Below are positions 1-6,845 of a stretch of DNA of 10,170 bases, one piece after another. A model generated the notes under the pieces. The model was not told where the DNA came from. It was given only the letters and a program-made list of their open reading frames with translations, and did no database searches. Origin of the DNA: Clostridia bacterium (GTDB taxonomy: Bacteria > Bacillota > Clostridia > Christensenellales > CAG-917); contig CAAGFS010000178.1 of the NCBI GenBank assembly GCA_900769205.1, positions 1 to 10,170 on the forward strand, given 5' to 3'. Every line of letters starts with the position of its first letter. Within the stretch, counting starts at the first letter, position 1. A program made the translations under genes and the position numbers.

Positions 1-199
1 ACGCAAAAACCGCTCCTGACGCGTGCGACGCGGAATTGATAAGTTCTTCGAGCGGAGTGTAGTACACGAGCTGATTTTGCGCGTACAAAGTTTTGAGTTC
101 GTCGGTGTTTTCGGGCGTTCTGAGAGAAGGCGAAAGTTTCATAGGGATATAGTAAAGCAAAAACGAAGTTATGGCAAGCGATATGGCGGTGTGAAACAA
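1..199 (-). CDS. Membrane-anchored protein of unknown family, 5' part only, start uncertain
   Basis: This minus-strand frame is open from the left edge up to a TAG at 308-310. Codon choice downstream of about 199 matches the other genes. From the TTG at 199-197 the product starts with a strongly hydrophobic helix of about 20 residues (key run AISLAITSFLLYYI) followed by a polar stretch (SLRTPENTDELKTLYAQ), so it looks like an N-terminal anchor with the rest outside the cytoplasm. I do not recognise the family. The start is a problem: no ATG, GTG or TTG lies in frame between the TAG and 199, the TTG has no Shine-Dalgarno site, and the first ATG (142-140) would remove the membrane helix. The basic residues encoded just upstream of 199 suggest that the true gene starts nearer 290-310, possibly with a frameshift at the CCCAAAAAA run (200-208). 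The C-terminal part is outside the window. Confidence 0.5.
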   Translation of the reverse strand, partial: MFHTAISLAITSFLLYYIPMKLSPSLRTPENTDELKTLYAQNQLVYYTPLEELINSASHASGAVFA

Positions 200-284
200 C
201 CCAAAAAAGCGAAACGCGGCAAAAGCGCTCGATTGGTCGGCGTGCCGATTTGCGCGCGTTTTTCGGACTTTCGGCGCGTTTCGA

Positions 285-308
285 GCAAAAGTTTTTGAAA
301 ACTCTTGC
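285..308. promoter_or_regulatory. Imperfect 24-bp dyad next to the gyrB promoter
   Basis: The left arm GCAAAAGTTTT (285-295) and the right arm AAAACTCTTGC (298-308) are complementary at 10 of 11 positions around a TG centre. The dyad overlaps the TTGCTA (305-310) that would be the -35 box of the most upstream gyrB promoter, and lies where the minus-strand neighbour should begin. This is the form of a repressor operator, but no known consensus is recognised and no T-run follows, so it is not a clear terminator. Confidence 0.35.
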
Positions 309-380
309 TATTTTGATAATATATTGATATAATATTTTTACTTATTATTATTGAAATAATAATATATTATTTACTAAAAT
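305..380 (+). promoter_or_regulatory. Cluster of three overlapping sigma-A-like promoters for gyrBA
   Basis: Three hexamer pairs can be read in this very AT-rich spacer. P1 has TTGCTA (305-310), a 17-base spacer and a perfect TATAAT (328-333). P2 has TTGATA (324-329), 16 bases and TATTAT (346-351). P3 has TTGAAA (351-356), 18 bases and TAAAAT (375-380). P3 would start transcription at about 387, leaving a leader of only some 15 bases that holds the Shine-Dalgarno site. In such AT-rich DNA, chance matches are likely. P1 has the best -10 box, and P2 and P3 the better -35 boxes. Which is used cannot be told from sequence. Confidence 0.5.
343..364. promoter_or_regulatory. Perfect 22-bp AT-only dyad in the gyrB promoter region
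   Basis: TATTATTATT (343-352) and AATAATAATA (355-364) are exact reverse complements around a GA centre. The dyad covers the -10 box of P2 and the -35 box of P3. It may be an operator, a cruciform-prone site that senses supercoiling, or a by-product of a TTA trinucleotide run meeting its complement. Confidence 0.3.
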
Positions 381-402
381 ATATTTTATTGTAGGAGGAA
401 AG

Positions 403-2313
403 ATGTCAGAAGAAGTCAAACACAGTTACGACGCGGGTGATATTCAGGTTCTCGAAGGACTCGATCCCGTCAGAAAACGCCCGGGCATGTACATCGGCTC
501 GACGGACGTCCGCGGACTTCACCATCTGGTGACGGAAGTCGTGGACAACTCCATTGACGAAGCGCTTGCGGGATATTGCACGCACATCGTCGTCGAGATA
601 CTCAAAGACGGCGCGATTCGCGTCACGGACAACGGACGCGGTATTCCGACAGGCATAATCGAAAAAGAAGGCAAATCCGCAGTGGAAGTGGTGCTCACAA
701 AGCTCCACGCGGGCGGAAAGTTCGGAAGCGGCGGCTACAAGATTTCGGGCGGTCTGCACGGCGTGGGCGTTTCCTGCGTCAACGCGCTCAGCGAATGGCT
801 TGTTGCCGAAGTCAGACAAAACGGAAAGCTTTATCGCATACGTTTCAATCGCGGAATTGCGGAAAGACCGCTTGCGGAAGTGGGCACGGCGAGCGACACC
901 GGCACGACCATCACGTTCTATCCCGACGCAGAGATATTTGAAACACTCGATTTCAACTACGAAACGATGAAGACGAGATTGCGCGAGCTTGCATATCTCA
1001 ATAAGGGGCTTATCATCGAGCTTGCCGATCAGAGAGTCGAGCCCGAGCGCAGAGAAGTGTTCTGCTATGAAGGCGGCATAGTTTCGTTCGTTGAAGAAAT
1101 GAACAAAACCAAGGAAACCATCTTCCCCGAAGTCATCTATTTCGACGAAAAATACGTTGACAGCGAGATAGAAGTCGCAATGCAGTACAACGACAGCTAT
1201 TCGGACACGATTCTTGCTTTTGCAAACAACATCAACACCGAAGAAGGCGGCACGCATCTCGACGGTTTCAAAGCGTCCCTGACGAAGATAATCAACGATT
1301 ACGGCTCGAAGGCAGGCATACTCAAAGGTTCGGAGAAATTGAGCGGTGAAGACGTCAGAGAAGGTCTGACGGCGGTTATATCCGTCAAACTTGCCGAACC
1401 GCAGTTTGAAGGTCAGACAAAGACAAAACTCGGCAACAGCAGTATGCGCCAGGCGGTGGCAAAGGGCGTGACGGAAGGCTTCGGCACCTATCTCGAAGAA
1501 CATCCGCGCGAGGCGAAAGAGCTTGTTTTGAAGACGATAACCGCTCAAAGAGCGCGCGAGGCGGCTCGTATGGCGAGAGAGAGCGCAAGAAGAAAGAGCG
1601 CGCTTGAAAGCACCACGCTCCCCGGCAAACTTGCCGACTGCACGGACAAAGACCCGAGAAACTGCGAGATATATCTCGTCGAGGGCGACTCGGCAGGCGG
1701 AAGCGCAAAACAAGGGCGCGACAGACGTTTCCAGGCGATACTTCCCCTTCGCGGAAAAATCCTGAACGTCGAAAAGGCCACCTTGCACAGAGTGCTTGAA
1801 AACGAGGAAATCAAAGCGATGATAACCGCGTTCGGTTGCGGTATCAACGCCGAATACGACGAAAGCAAACTGCGCTATCATCGCATAATCTGCATGACCG
1901 ACGCGGACGTGGACGGAAGCCATATCCGCATACTTATGCTCACCTTTCTGTTCCGCTTTATGCGTCCGCTCATCGAAAACGGGCACGTCTTTATCGCGCT
2001 CCCGCCCCTTTACAAAATCTCCAAGGGCAAACAGGAGCAGTATTTCTACGACGACGACAGCCTGAACGCGTATTACGAAGAATACGGCAGAAAGAGCGGA
2101 GAACTTCAACGCTACAAAGGTCTTGGCGAGATGAACCCCGAACAGCTTTGGGAAACCACCATGGATCCGCAAAAGCGCACGCTTTTGAAGGTCACGATGG
2201 AAGACGCCATCGAAGCGGACAGACTTTTCTCCATTCTCATGGGCGAGCAACCCGAACTTCGTCGCGAGTTTATCGAACAGAACGCGAAACTCGTCACCGA
2301 ACTCGACGTATAA
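403..2313 (+). CDS. gyrB: DNA gyrase subunit B
   Basis: GyrB is the ATPase subunit of DNA gyrase, which with GyrA introduces negative supercoils into DNA in the cytoplasm. The 636-residue product is the usual short form found in Gram-positive bacteria. The GHKL ATPase domain shows the catalytic Glu45, Asn49, the DNGRG motif at 76-80 and the ATP-lid GGLHGVGVS at 116-124. The TOPRIM domain shows EGDSAGGSA from residue 427 and DADVDGSH from residue 500, giving the metal-binding triad Glu427, Asp500, Asp502. The GyrA-contacting C-terminal block QRYKGLGEMNP starts near residue 569. The ATG is fixed by AGGAGG at 393-398, four bases upstream. gyrA follows after 10 bases, so the two form an operon. 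TTA, CTA and TCA codons are absent after codon 2. ParE is the alternative, but pairing with a clear GyrA decides for GyrB. Confidence 0.97.
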   Translation: MSEEVKHSYDAGDIQVLEGLDPVRKRPGMYIGSTDVRGLHHLVTEVVDNSIDEALAGYCTHIVVEILKDGAIRVTDNGRGIPTGIIEKEGKSAVEVVLTKLHAGGKFGSGGYKISGGLHGVGVSCVNALSEWLVAEVRQNGKLYRIRFNRGIAERPLAEVGTASDTGTTITFYPDAEIFETLDFNYETMKTRLRELAYLNKGLIIELADQRVEPERREVFCYEGGIVSFVEEMNKTKETIFPEVIYFDEKYVDSEIEVAMQYNDSYSDTILAFANNINTEEGGTHLDGFKASLTKIINDYGSKAGILKGSEKLSGEDVREGLTAVISVKLAEPQFEGQTKTKLGNSSMRQAVAKGVTEGFGTYLEEHPREAKELVLKTITAQRAREAARMARESARRKSALESTTLPGKLADCTDKDPRNCEIYLVEGDSAGGSAKQGRDRRFQAILPLRGKILNVEKATLHRVLENEEIKAMITAFGCGINAEYDESKLRYHRIICMTDADVDGSHIRILMLTFLFRFMRPLIENGHVFIALPPLYKISKGKQEQYFYDDDSLNAYYEEYGRKSGELQRYKGLGEMNPEQLWETTMDPQKRTLLKVTMEDAIEADRLFSILMGEQPELRREFIEQNAKLVTELDV

Positions 2314-2323
2314 GGAGTGAACT

Positions 2324-4891
2324 ATGGCCAACATAAGAGATGACGTAAACAACGAATATATACAACATATAGCCAACTCCACCGTCAAAGACGTGGAGAT
2401 AAACGGCGAGCTGAAAAAATCCTTTATCGCATACGCGATGGCGGTCAACGTTTCACGCGCAATACCCGACGTCAGAGACGGTTTGAAACCCGTCCACAGA
2501 CGTATTCTTTACGCAATGAGTGAGTTGGGACTCACGCCCGACAAGCCCTACCGCAAATGCGCGATGGTCGTCGGTGAAGTGCTGGGCAAATATCACCCCC
2601 ACGGCGACAGCTCCGTCTATGACGCAATGGTGCGTCTTGCGCAGGATTTCTCCATACGTTGCCCCCTTATCGACGGACACGGCAACTTCGGCTCAATCGA
2701 CGGCGACCCCGCCGCCGCATATCGTTATACAGAAGCGCGCCTTTCAAAAATCGCGCTTGAAATGATACGCGACATCGACAAGAAGACTGTTGACTTCTAT
2801 CCCAACTTCGACGACACGCGCGAGCAACCCGTCGTTTTGCCGTCGAGATTCCCCAACCTTCTCGTCAACGGCTCGGACGGCATCGCGGTGGGCATGGCAA
2901 CGTCCATTCCGCCCCACAATCTCGGCGAAGTGATTGACGCAACCATCGCGCTTTTGCAAAACCCCGACGCCACCGTTGACGATCTTATGCAGTATATTCC
3001 CGCTCCCGACTTCCCCACGGGCGCGCTTATCCTTGGCAGACACATGATCAAGCAGGCGTACCGCACGGGGCGCGGCGGAGCGATTTTGCGCGCAAAGGCG
3101 GAAATCGAGGAGATGGCAAACGGCAAGAGCCGTATCGTCGTCACCGAAATACCCTATCAGGTCAACAAGGCGAAACTCATAGAAAACATTGCGGATCAGG
3201 TCAAAGACAAACGTCTTGAAGGCATAAGCGACCTTCGCGAAGAAACCGACCGTCACGGCATGCGTATCGTCATCGAACTCAAAAAAGACGCAAATCCGCA
3301 AGTGCTGCTCAATCAACTCTACAAGCAGACGCAGATGCAGACGACGTTCAGCATGATAATGCTTGCTCTCGTTGACGGAGTGCCCCGCGTGCTCAATCTC
3401 AAAGAGATTCTCGAAAACTACGTCGCGCACCAAAAAGACGTCATCGTGCGTCGCACGCGTTTCGACCTTGAAAAAGCGCAGGAAAGACAACATATCCTTC
3501 TCGGCTTGCACATCGCGCTCGAAAACATCGACGCCATAGTGGAGCTTCTCAAAAAATCCCGCGACAGACAGGACGCCATAAACAAACTTATGGAAAACTA
3601 CGGTCTGAGCGACAAGCAGGCAGGCGCGATTCTCGATATGAGATTGCAACGCCTGACGGGACTCGAAGTTGAGAAGATAAACGCGGAGCTCGACGAGCTT
3701 GACAAACAGATTGCGTATTTCAACACGGTTCTTTCAAGCGAAGAAGAAGTGAAGAATATAATAATCAAAGAGATGAGCGACATCAAGGCGCAATACGCGT
3801 CACCGCGTCTTTCCGAACTCACCTACGATTACGGCGACATCGACGTGGAAGATCTCATCGAAAAGGAAGACGTGGTCATTTCCATGACTCACGGCGGATA
3901 CATCAAGCGTATGCCGGTTGCGGAATACAAGGCGCAACACCGCGGCGGAATGGGCATAACCGCTCACAAAGCCAAAGACGAAGACTTTGTGGAAAAGATA
4001 TTCACGTCCAACACGCACGAACGCCTTATGTTCTTCACAAACAAGGGCAAGGTGTTCACGCTCAAAGCCTACGAGATTCCCGAAGCGACCCGCAACGCTC
4101 GCGGCAGGGCGGCGGTCAACCTTCTCCAGCTCGAACAGGGCGAAAAGATACAGGCGTTTTTGCAGATGCCCGAAGAAAGAGAAGGCAAATACCTTATGCT
4201 TGCCACAAAGCAAGGTCTTATCAAAAAGACGCCGCTTGAAGAATACGACTCAATCAAGCGCAACGGCAAGATAGCCATCAAGTTCAACGAAGACGACGAA
4301 CTTATCGACGCCGTCGTCACAACGGGCAACGACGAGCTTCTGGTGGCTTCGAGCGCGGGTATGAGCATCCACTTCAACGAGAACGACGTGCGCCCCGTCG
4401 GAAGAACGGCAATGGGTGTGAAAGCGATGAATCTTGAGGAAGGTCAGACTCTCGTTGCGTTCGACGTCGTGCACAAGGGCGACGAGATACTCACCGTCAC
4501 GTCCAACGGATACGGCAAACGCTCGAGCCTTGACGAATACCCCGTGCAGAACAGAGCGGGCAAGGGCGTCAAAGCGGGTGCGTTCAACGACAAGACGGGC
4601 ACGCTCGTGTGCCTGAAAGTTATCCCCGCCGACACCGACGTGATGATGATAACGGACAGCGGAGTCATCATCAGAGTGCAAGCGGACGAGATAAGCAAGA
4701 TAGGTAGAGCAACGCAGGGCGTGCGCATAATGAAGCTCAAAGACGACAAGTTCAAAGTTATGGCAATCGCGCTCACTCCGCACGAAGACGAGCAGGAAGA
4801 CGCGCCCGAAGGTGTTGAAGCCGATGAAAACGGTGCGCCCGCCACGGACGAAACAATCTCCGCTCAAAACGGCGAAAATGCCGAAAACTAA
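2324..4891 (+). CDS. gyrA: DNA gyrase subunit A
   Basis: GyrA breaks and rejoins DNA and wraps it for negative supercoiling. Of 855 residues, about 30-510 form the breakage-reunion core with the catalytic Tyr135 (preceded by Arg134). The quinolone-determining stretch HPHGDSSVYD spans 91-100; Ser96 and Asp100 correspond to E. coli Ser83 and Asp87, so the usual resistance changes are absent. The C-terminal beta-pinwheel (about 510-815) contains a GyrA box at 538-544 reading QHRGGMG, which differs from the canonical QRRGGKG at two basic positions. Residues 820-855 form a tail with 13 Asp/Glu and no Lys or Arg, typical of GyrA rather than ParC. The start follows AAGGAG (2312-2317), which overlaps the gyrB TAA and suggests translational coupling. 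A terminator follows 13 bases after the stop codon. Confidence 0.97.
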   Translation: MANIRDDVNNEYIQHIANSTVKDVEINGELKKSFIAYAMAVNVSRAIPDVRDGLKPVHRRILYAMSELGLTPDKPYRKCAMVVGEVLGKYHPHGDSSVYDAMVRLAQDFSIRCPLIDGHGNFGSIDGDPAAAYRYTEARLSKIALEMIRDIDKKTVDFYPNFDDTREQPVVLPSRFPNLLVNGSDGIAVGMATSIPPHNLGEVIDATIALLQNPDATVDDLMQYIPAPDFPTGALILGRHMIKQAYRTGRGGAILRAKAEIEEMANGKSRIVVTEIPYQVNKAKLIENIADQVKDKRLEGISDLREETDRHGMRIVIELKKDANPQVLLNQLYKQTQMQTTFSMIMLALVDGVPRVLNLKEILENYVAHQKDVIVRRTRFDLEKAQERQHILLGLHIALENIDAIVELLKKSRDRQDAINKLMENYGLSDKQAGAILDMRLQRLTGLEVEKINAELDELDKQIAYFNTVLSSEEEVKNIIIKEMSDIKAQYASPRLSELTYDYGDIDVEDLIEKEDVVISMTHGGYIKRMPVAEYKAQHRGGMGITAHKAKDEDFVEKIFTSNTHERLMFFTNKGKVFTLKAYEIPEATRNARGRAAVNLLQLEQGEKIQAFLQMPEEREGKYLMLATKQGLIKKTPLEEYDSIKRNGKIAIKFNEDDELIDAVVTTGNDELLVASSAGMSIHFNENDVRPVGRTAMGVKAMNLEEGQTLVAFDVVHKGDEILTVTSNGYGKRSSLDEYPVQNRAGKGVKAGAFNDKTGTLVCLKVIPADTDVMMITDSGVIIRVQADEISKIGRATQGVRIMKLKDDKFKVMAIALTPHEDEQEDAPEGVEADENGAPATDETISAQNGENAEN

Positions 4892-4893
4892 AC

Positions 4894-4920
4894 TTTACAA
4901 TGGCAAAAACGGGGCATAAA
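4894..4920 (+). promoter_or_regulatory. Possible promoter embedded in the gyrA terminator
   Basis: TTTACA (4894-4899) lies just after the gyrA stop, and CATAAA (4915-4920), in the loop of the gyrA terminator, could be its -10 box at a spacing of 15. Both are partial matches and the spacing is short. It is noted because only 19 bases separate the terminator T-run from the glucosidase start, so no separate promoter fits between them. Confidence 0.25.
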
Positions 4921-4931
4921 ACCCCGTTTTT
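4905..4931 (+). terminator. Intrinsic terminator of the gyrBA operon
   Basis: AAAAACGGGG (4905-4914) pairs perfectly with CCCCGTTTTT (4922-4931) around the loop CATAAAA. The 10-bp stem ends in five T residues. The A-run on the left arm means it could also act on the opposite strand. If efficient, it cuts the downstream glucosidase off from gyrBA transcription. Confidence 0.85.
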
Positions 4932-4950
4932 GTGCAGATAGGAGAGAATT

Positions 4951-6645
4951 ATGGAAGAAAGAAAATGGTTTAAGGAGATGTCCTTGTATCAAATCTGGCC
5001 CCGCTCTTTTTGCGACGGCAACGGCGACGGAATAGGCGACCTGAAAGGCGTTTTGTCAAAGCTCGAATACATCAAGAGTCTTGGCGCGGACGCAATATGG
5101 TTTTCTCCCCTTTACGTTTCTCCGCAGGCGGACTACGGCTACGATATTGCGGACTACAAGAATATCAATCCCGAATACGGCACCCTCGACGATTTCAGGC
5201 AAGTGCTTGAAAGAGCGCACGCGCTCGGCATGAGAGTGATTATGGACCTTGTCATCAACCATACGTCGGACAAACACGAGTGGTTTGTGAAAAGTTGCCA
5301 AAGAATCGAGCCTTACACGGATTTCTACATCTGGCGCAAGGGCAAAGGCAAAGACGGCAAGAAAGCCCCCAACAACTGGATGTCCACTTTCCCGGGGAGC
5401 GCGTGGGAGTACAACGAGGAGCGCGGAGAGTTTTATCTGCACCTTTACGCAAAGGAGCAACCCGACCTTAATCACGACAATCCCAAAGTGCGCGAAGCGG
5501 TCAAGGACGTGATGAGATTCTGGTTGGATATGGGCGTGGACGGCTTCCGCGAAGACGTCATCACTCAAATCAGCAAGCGCGAAGGTCTGCCGAACGGAAA
5601 CTGGCTTATGCCTGCGTCAAGGGGTATGGAACACTACAACAACGGTCCGCATATCCACGAGTATTTGCAGGAATACAGAAAGGTCGTTGAAGATTACGAC
5701 GCGTTTCAGGTTGGCGAAGCGCCGCTTATGAACGTCAAGACCGCGCTCACTTACGTCAACGAAAACAAGAAAGAGCTTGATATGATGATTTCCTTCCAGC
5801 ACATGGGAGCGGATTGCATACTCATCGAGTGGGTGCACACGCCTTTCAATCTCGTCAAGCTCAAAAAGACTTTCAACGAGTGGCAGACGAAACTCTATCA
5901 CAGAGCCTGGAACGCCAACTATCTCGAAAATCACGACCATGCGCGCATCATCTCCCGCTACGGCAACGAGAACTTCCGCGTCGAGAGCGGAAAGGCGCTT
6001 GCAATGGCTTACACGTTCCTTTCTGGCACGCACTTCGTATATCAAGGGCAGGAGATAGGCATGACGTCCTTGTATTTCAACGATTATCCGAAGGGAAGCG
6101 ACCCGTGGGCGCAGTTCAAAGACGTATCCACTTTCTGCGTGCGCGATCTTATGCGAAAGTTCGGTTTTTCCGATAAGCACATTCTCAAGGTCGCACACAC
6201 CGCGGCAAGAGATTGCGCCCGCACCCCCGTGCAATGGAGCGACAAACAATACGCCGGATTTTCAACCGTCGAGCCTTGGTACACCGTCAACCCCAACTAT
6301 CCCGAAGTCAACGTTGAAAACGCGATGCAGGACGAAAACTCGATATGGCATTTTTATAGGCGCGCCATCGCCTTGCGCAAGGAGTACAAGGATTGCGCGG
6401 TGTACGGCAAGTTTGAGATAAAACTTTTGTCGGACAGACAACTTTTCGTTTACGACAAGATTGCGGAAGACGGAAAGAGCAAACTCACCGTCGTCATCAA
6501 CTTGTCCGCAAAACCCGTATCGTCGTCGAAAGTTGCAAAGTATATCCCCCAAAACGCAACCGAATTGCTCTCCGTCTATGACGAGCCGTTTGGCAAAAAT
6601 CTGCCCCCGTATGCGGGCAAACTCTATTTCACGGCGTTGGACTGA
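4951..6645 (+). CDS. GH13 alpha-glucosidase (oligo-1,6-glucosidase type)
   Basis: This is a cytoplasmic glycoside hydrolase family 13 enzyme of 564 residues that should release glucose from short alpha-glucosides. There is no signal peptide. The calcium-binding loop DGNGDGIGD is at 22-30. The conserved regions show Asp99 and His104 (DLVINH), the nucleophile Asp202 in GFREDV, the acid/base Glu256 in VGEAP, and the transition-state Asp329 in NHD. The barrel is interrupted by the B domain after His104 and followed by a C-terminal beta domain from about 480. Val203 follows the nucleophile; in the GH13_31 group Val there is associated with alpha-1,6 linkages, and Ala or Thr with alpha-1,4. Trehalose-6-phosphate hydrolase and dextran glucosidase are close relatives and cannot be excluded. 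AGGAG (4940-4944) supports the start. No transporter or sugar regulator is adjacent, so substrate and control are unclear. Confidence 0.9.
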   Translation: MEERKWFKEMSLYQIWPRSFCDGNGDGIGDLKGVLSKLEYIKSLGADAIWFSPLYVSPQADYGYDIADYKNINPEYGTLDDFRQVLERAHALGMRVIMDLVINHTSDKHEWFVKSCQRIEPYTDFYIWRKGKGKDGKKAPNNWMSTFPGSAWEYNEERGEFYLHLYAKEQPDLNHDNPKVREAVKDVMRFWLDMGVDGFREDVITQISKREGLPNGNWLMPASRGMEHYNNGPHIHEYLQEYRKVVEDYDAFQVGEAPLMNVKTALTYVNENKKELDMMISFQHMGADCILIEWVHTPFNLVKLKKTFNEWQTKLYHRAWNANYLENHDHARIISRYGNENFRVESGKALAMAYTFLSGTHFVYQGQEIGMTSLYFNDYPKGSDPWAQFKDVSTFCVRDLMRKFGFSDKHILKVAHTAARDCARTPVQWSDKQYAGFSTVEPWYTVNPNYPEVNVENAMQDENSIWHFYRRAIALRKEYKDCAVYGKFEIKLLSDRQLFVYDKIAEDGKSKLTVVINLSAKPVSSSKVAKYIPQNATELLSVYDEPFGKNLPPYAGKLYFTALD

Positions 6646-6673
6646 TATTTCCGCAACGAGCCTGAAACGTACG

Positions 6674-6720
6674 AAAGTCCCCGCGCGCCGAGCGAAAAAA
6701 GGCGTGGCGGGGGCTTTTTT
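6674..6720 (+). terminator. Intrinsic terminator after the GH13 gene
   Basis: A long GC-rich hairpin starts 28 bases after the stop codon. The left arm, 6674-6689, begins AAAGTCCCCGC; the loop is GAGCGAAAAAA (6690-6700); the right arm is 6701-6717 and the T-run is 6715-6720. One G-U pair and one small bulge interrupt the stem. Confidence 0.88.
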
Positions 6721-6763
6721 ATATCCTCAAGCAAAAAATCCGTCTTTTGCCACCCGAAAGTTT

Positions 6764-6788
6764 CGTATGATGTTGTAAAAATCATACG
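6764..6788. promoter_or_regulatory. Operator-like perfect inverted repeat at the fprA -35 region
   Basis: CGTATGAT (6764-6771) and ATCATACG (6781-6788) are exact reverse complements separated by 9 bases that contain most of the -35 box. The position over the -35 and spacer suits a repressor that responds to oxygen, nitric oxide or redox state. The spacing and sequence do not match the PerR, Rex or FNR consensus sites as I know them. It may be read by an unidentified dimeric regulator. Confidence 0.45.
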
Positions 6789-6801
6789 GCTTTGCTATAA
6801 T
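6773..6801 (+). promoter_or_regulatory. Promoter of fprA with extended -10
   Basis: TTGTAA (6773-6778), a 17-base spacer and a perfect TATAAT (6796-6801) preceded by TGC form a sigma-A promoter with an extended -10 motif. Transcription should begin at about 6808. The leader holds a small hairpin (GCCC at 6822-6825 with GGGC at 6830-6833) directly before the Shine-Dalgarno site. Confidence 0.7.
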
Positions 6802-6845
6802 ACATGGGTGAATAAAGTTTTGCCCCTGCGGGCGAGGAGAGATAT

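Noticed and set aside
23..298. A plus-strand open frame of 91 codons in the left flank
   Set aside because: It is rich in Arg, Lys and Phe with no domain, lacks a ribosome site and lies opposite the better-supported minus-strand membrane protein.
301..402. AT-rich region before gyrB as a replication origin
   Set aside because: No TTATCCACA-type DnaA boxes were seen on either strand, and dnaA, dnaN and recF are not present in the window.
406..2448. A 680-codon open frame on the minus strand opposite gyrB, and similar long antisense frames over gyrA, the glucosidase, fprA and ychF
   Set aside because: They are codon-aligned with the sense genes and exist because TTA, CTA and TCA are avoided. 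Their translations show no recognisable domains, and the sense genes are certain.
2609..2623. Quinolone resistance changes in GyrA
   Set aside because: Ser96 and Asp100, the equivalents of E. coli Ser83 and Asp87, are the susceptible-type residues.
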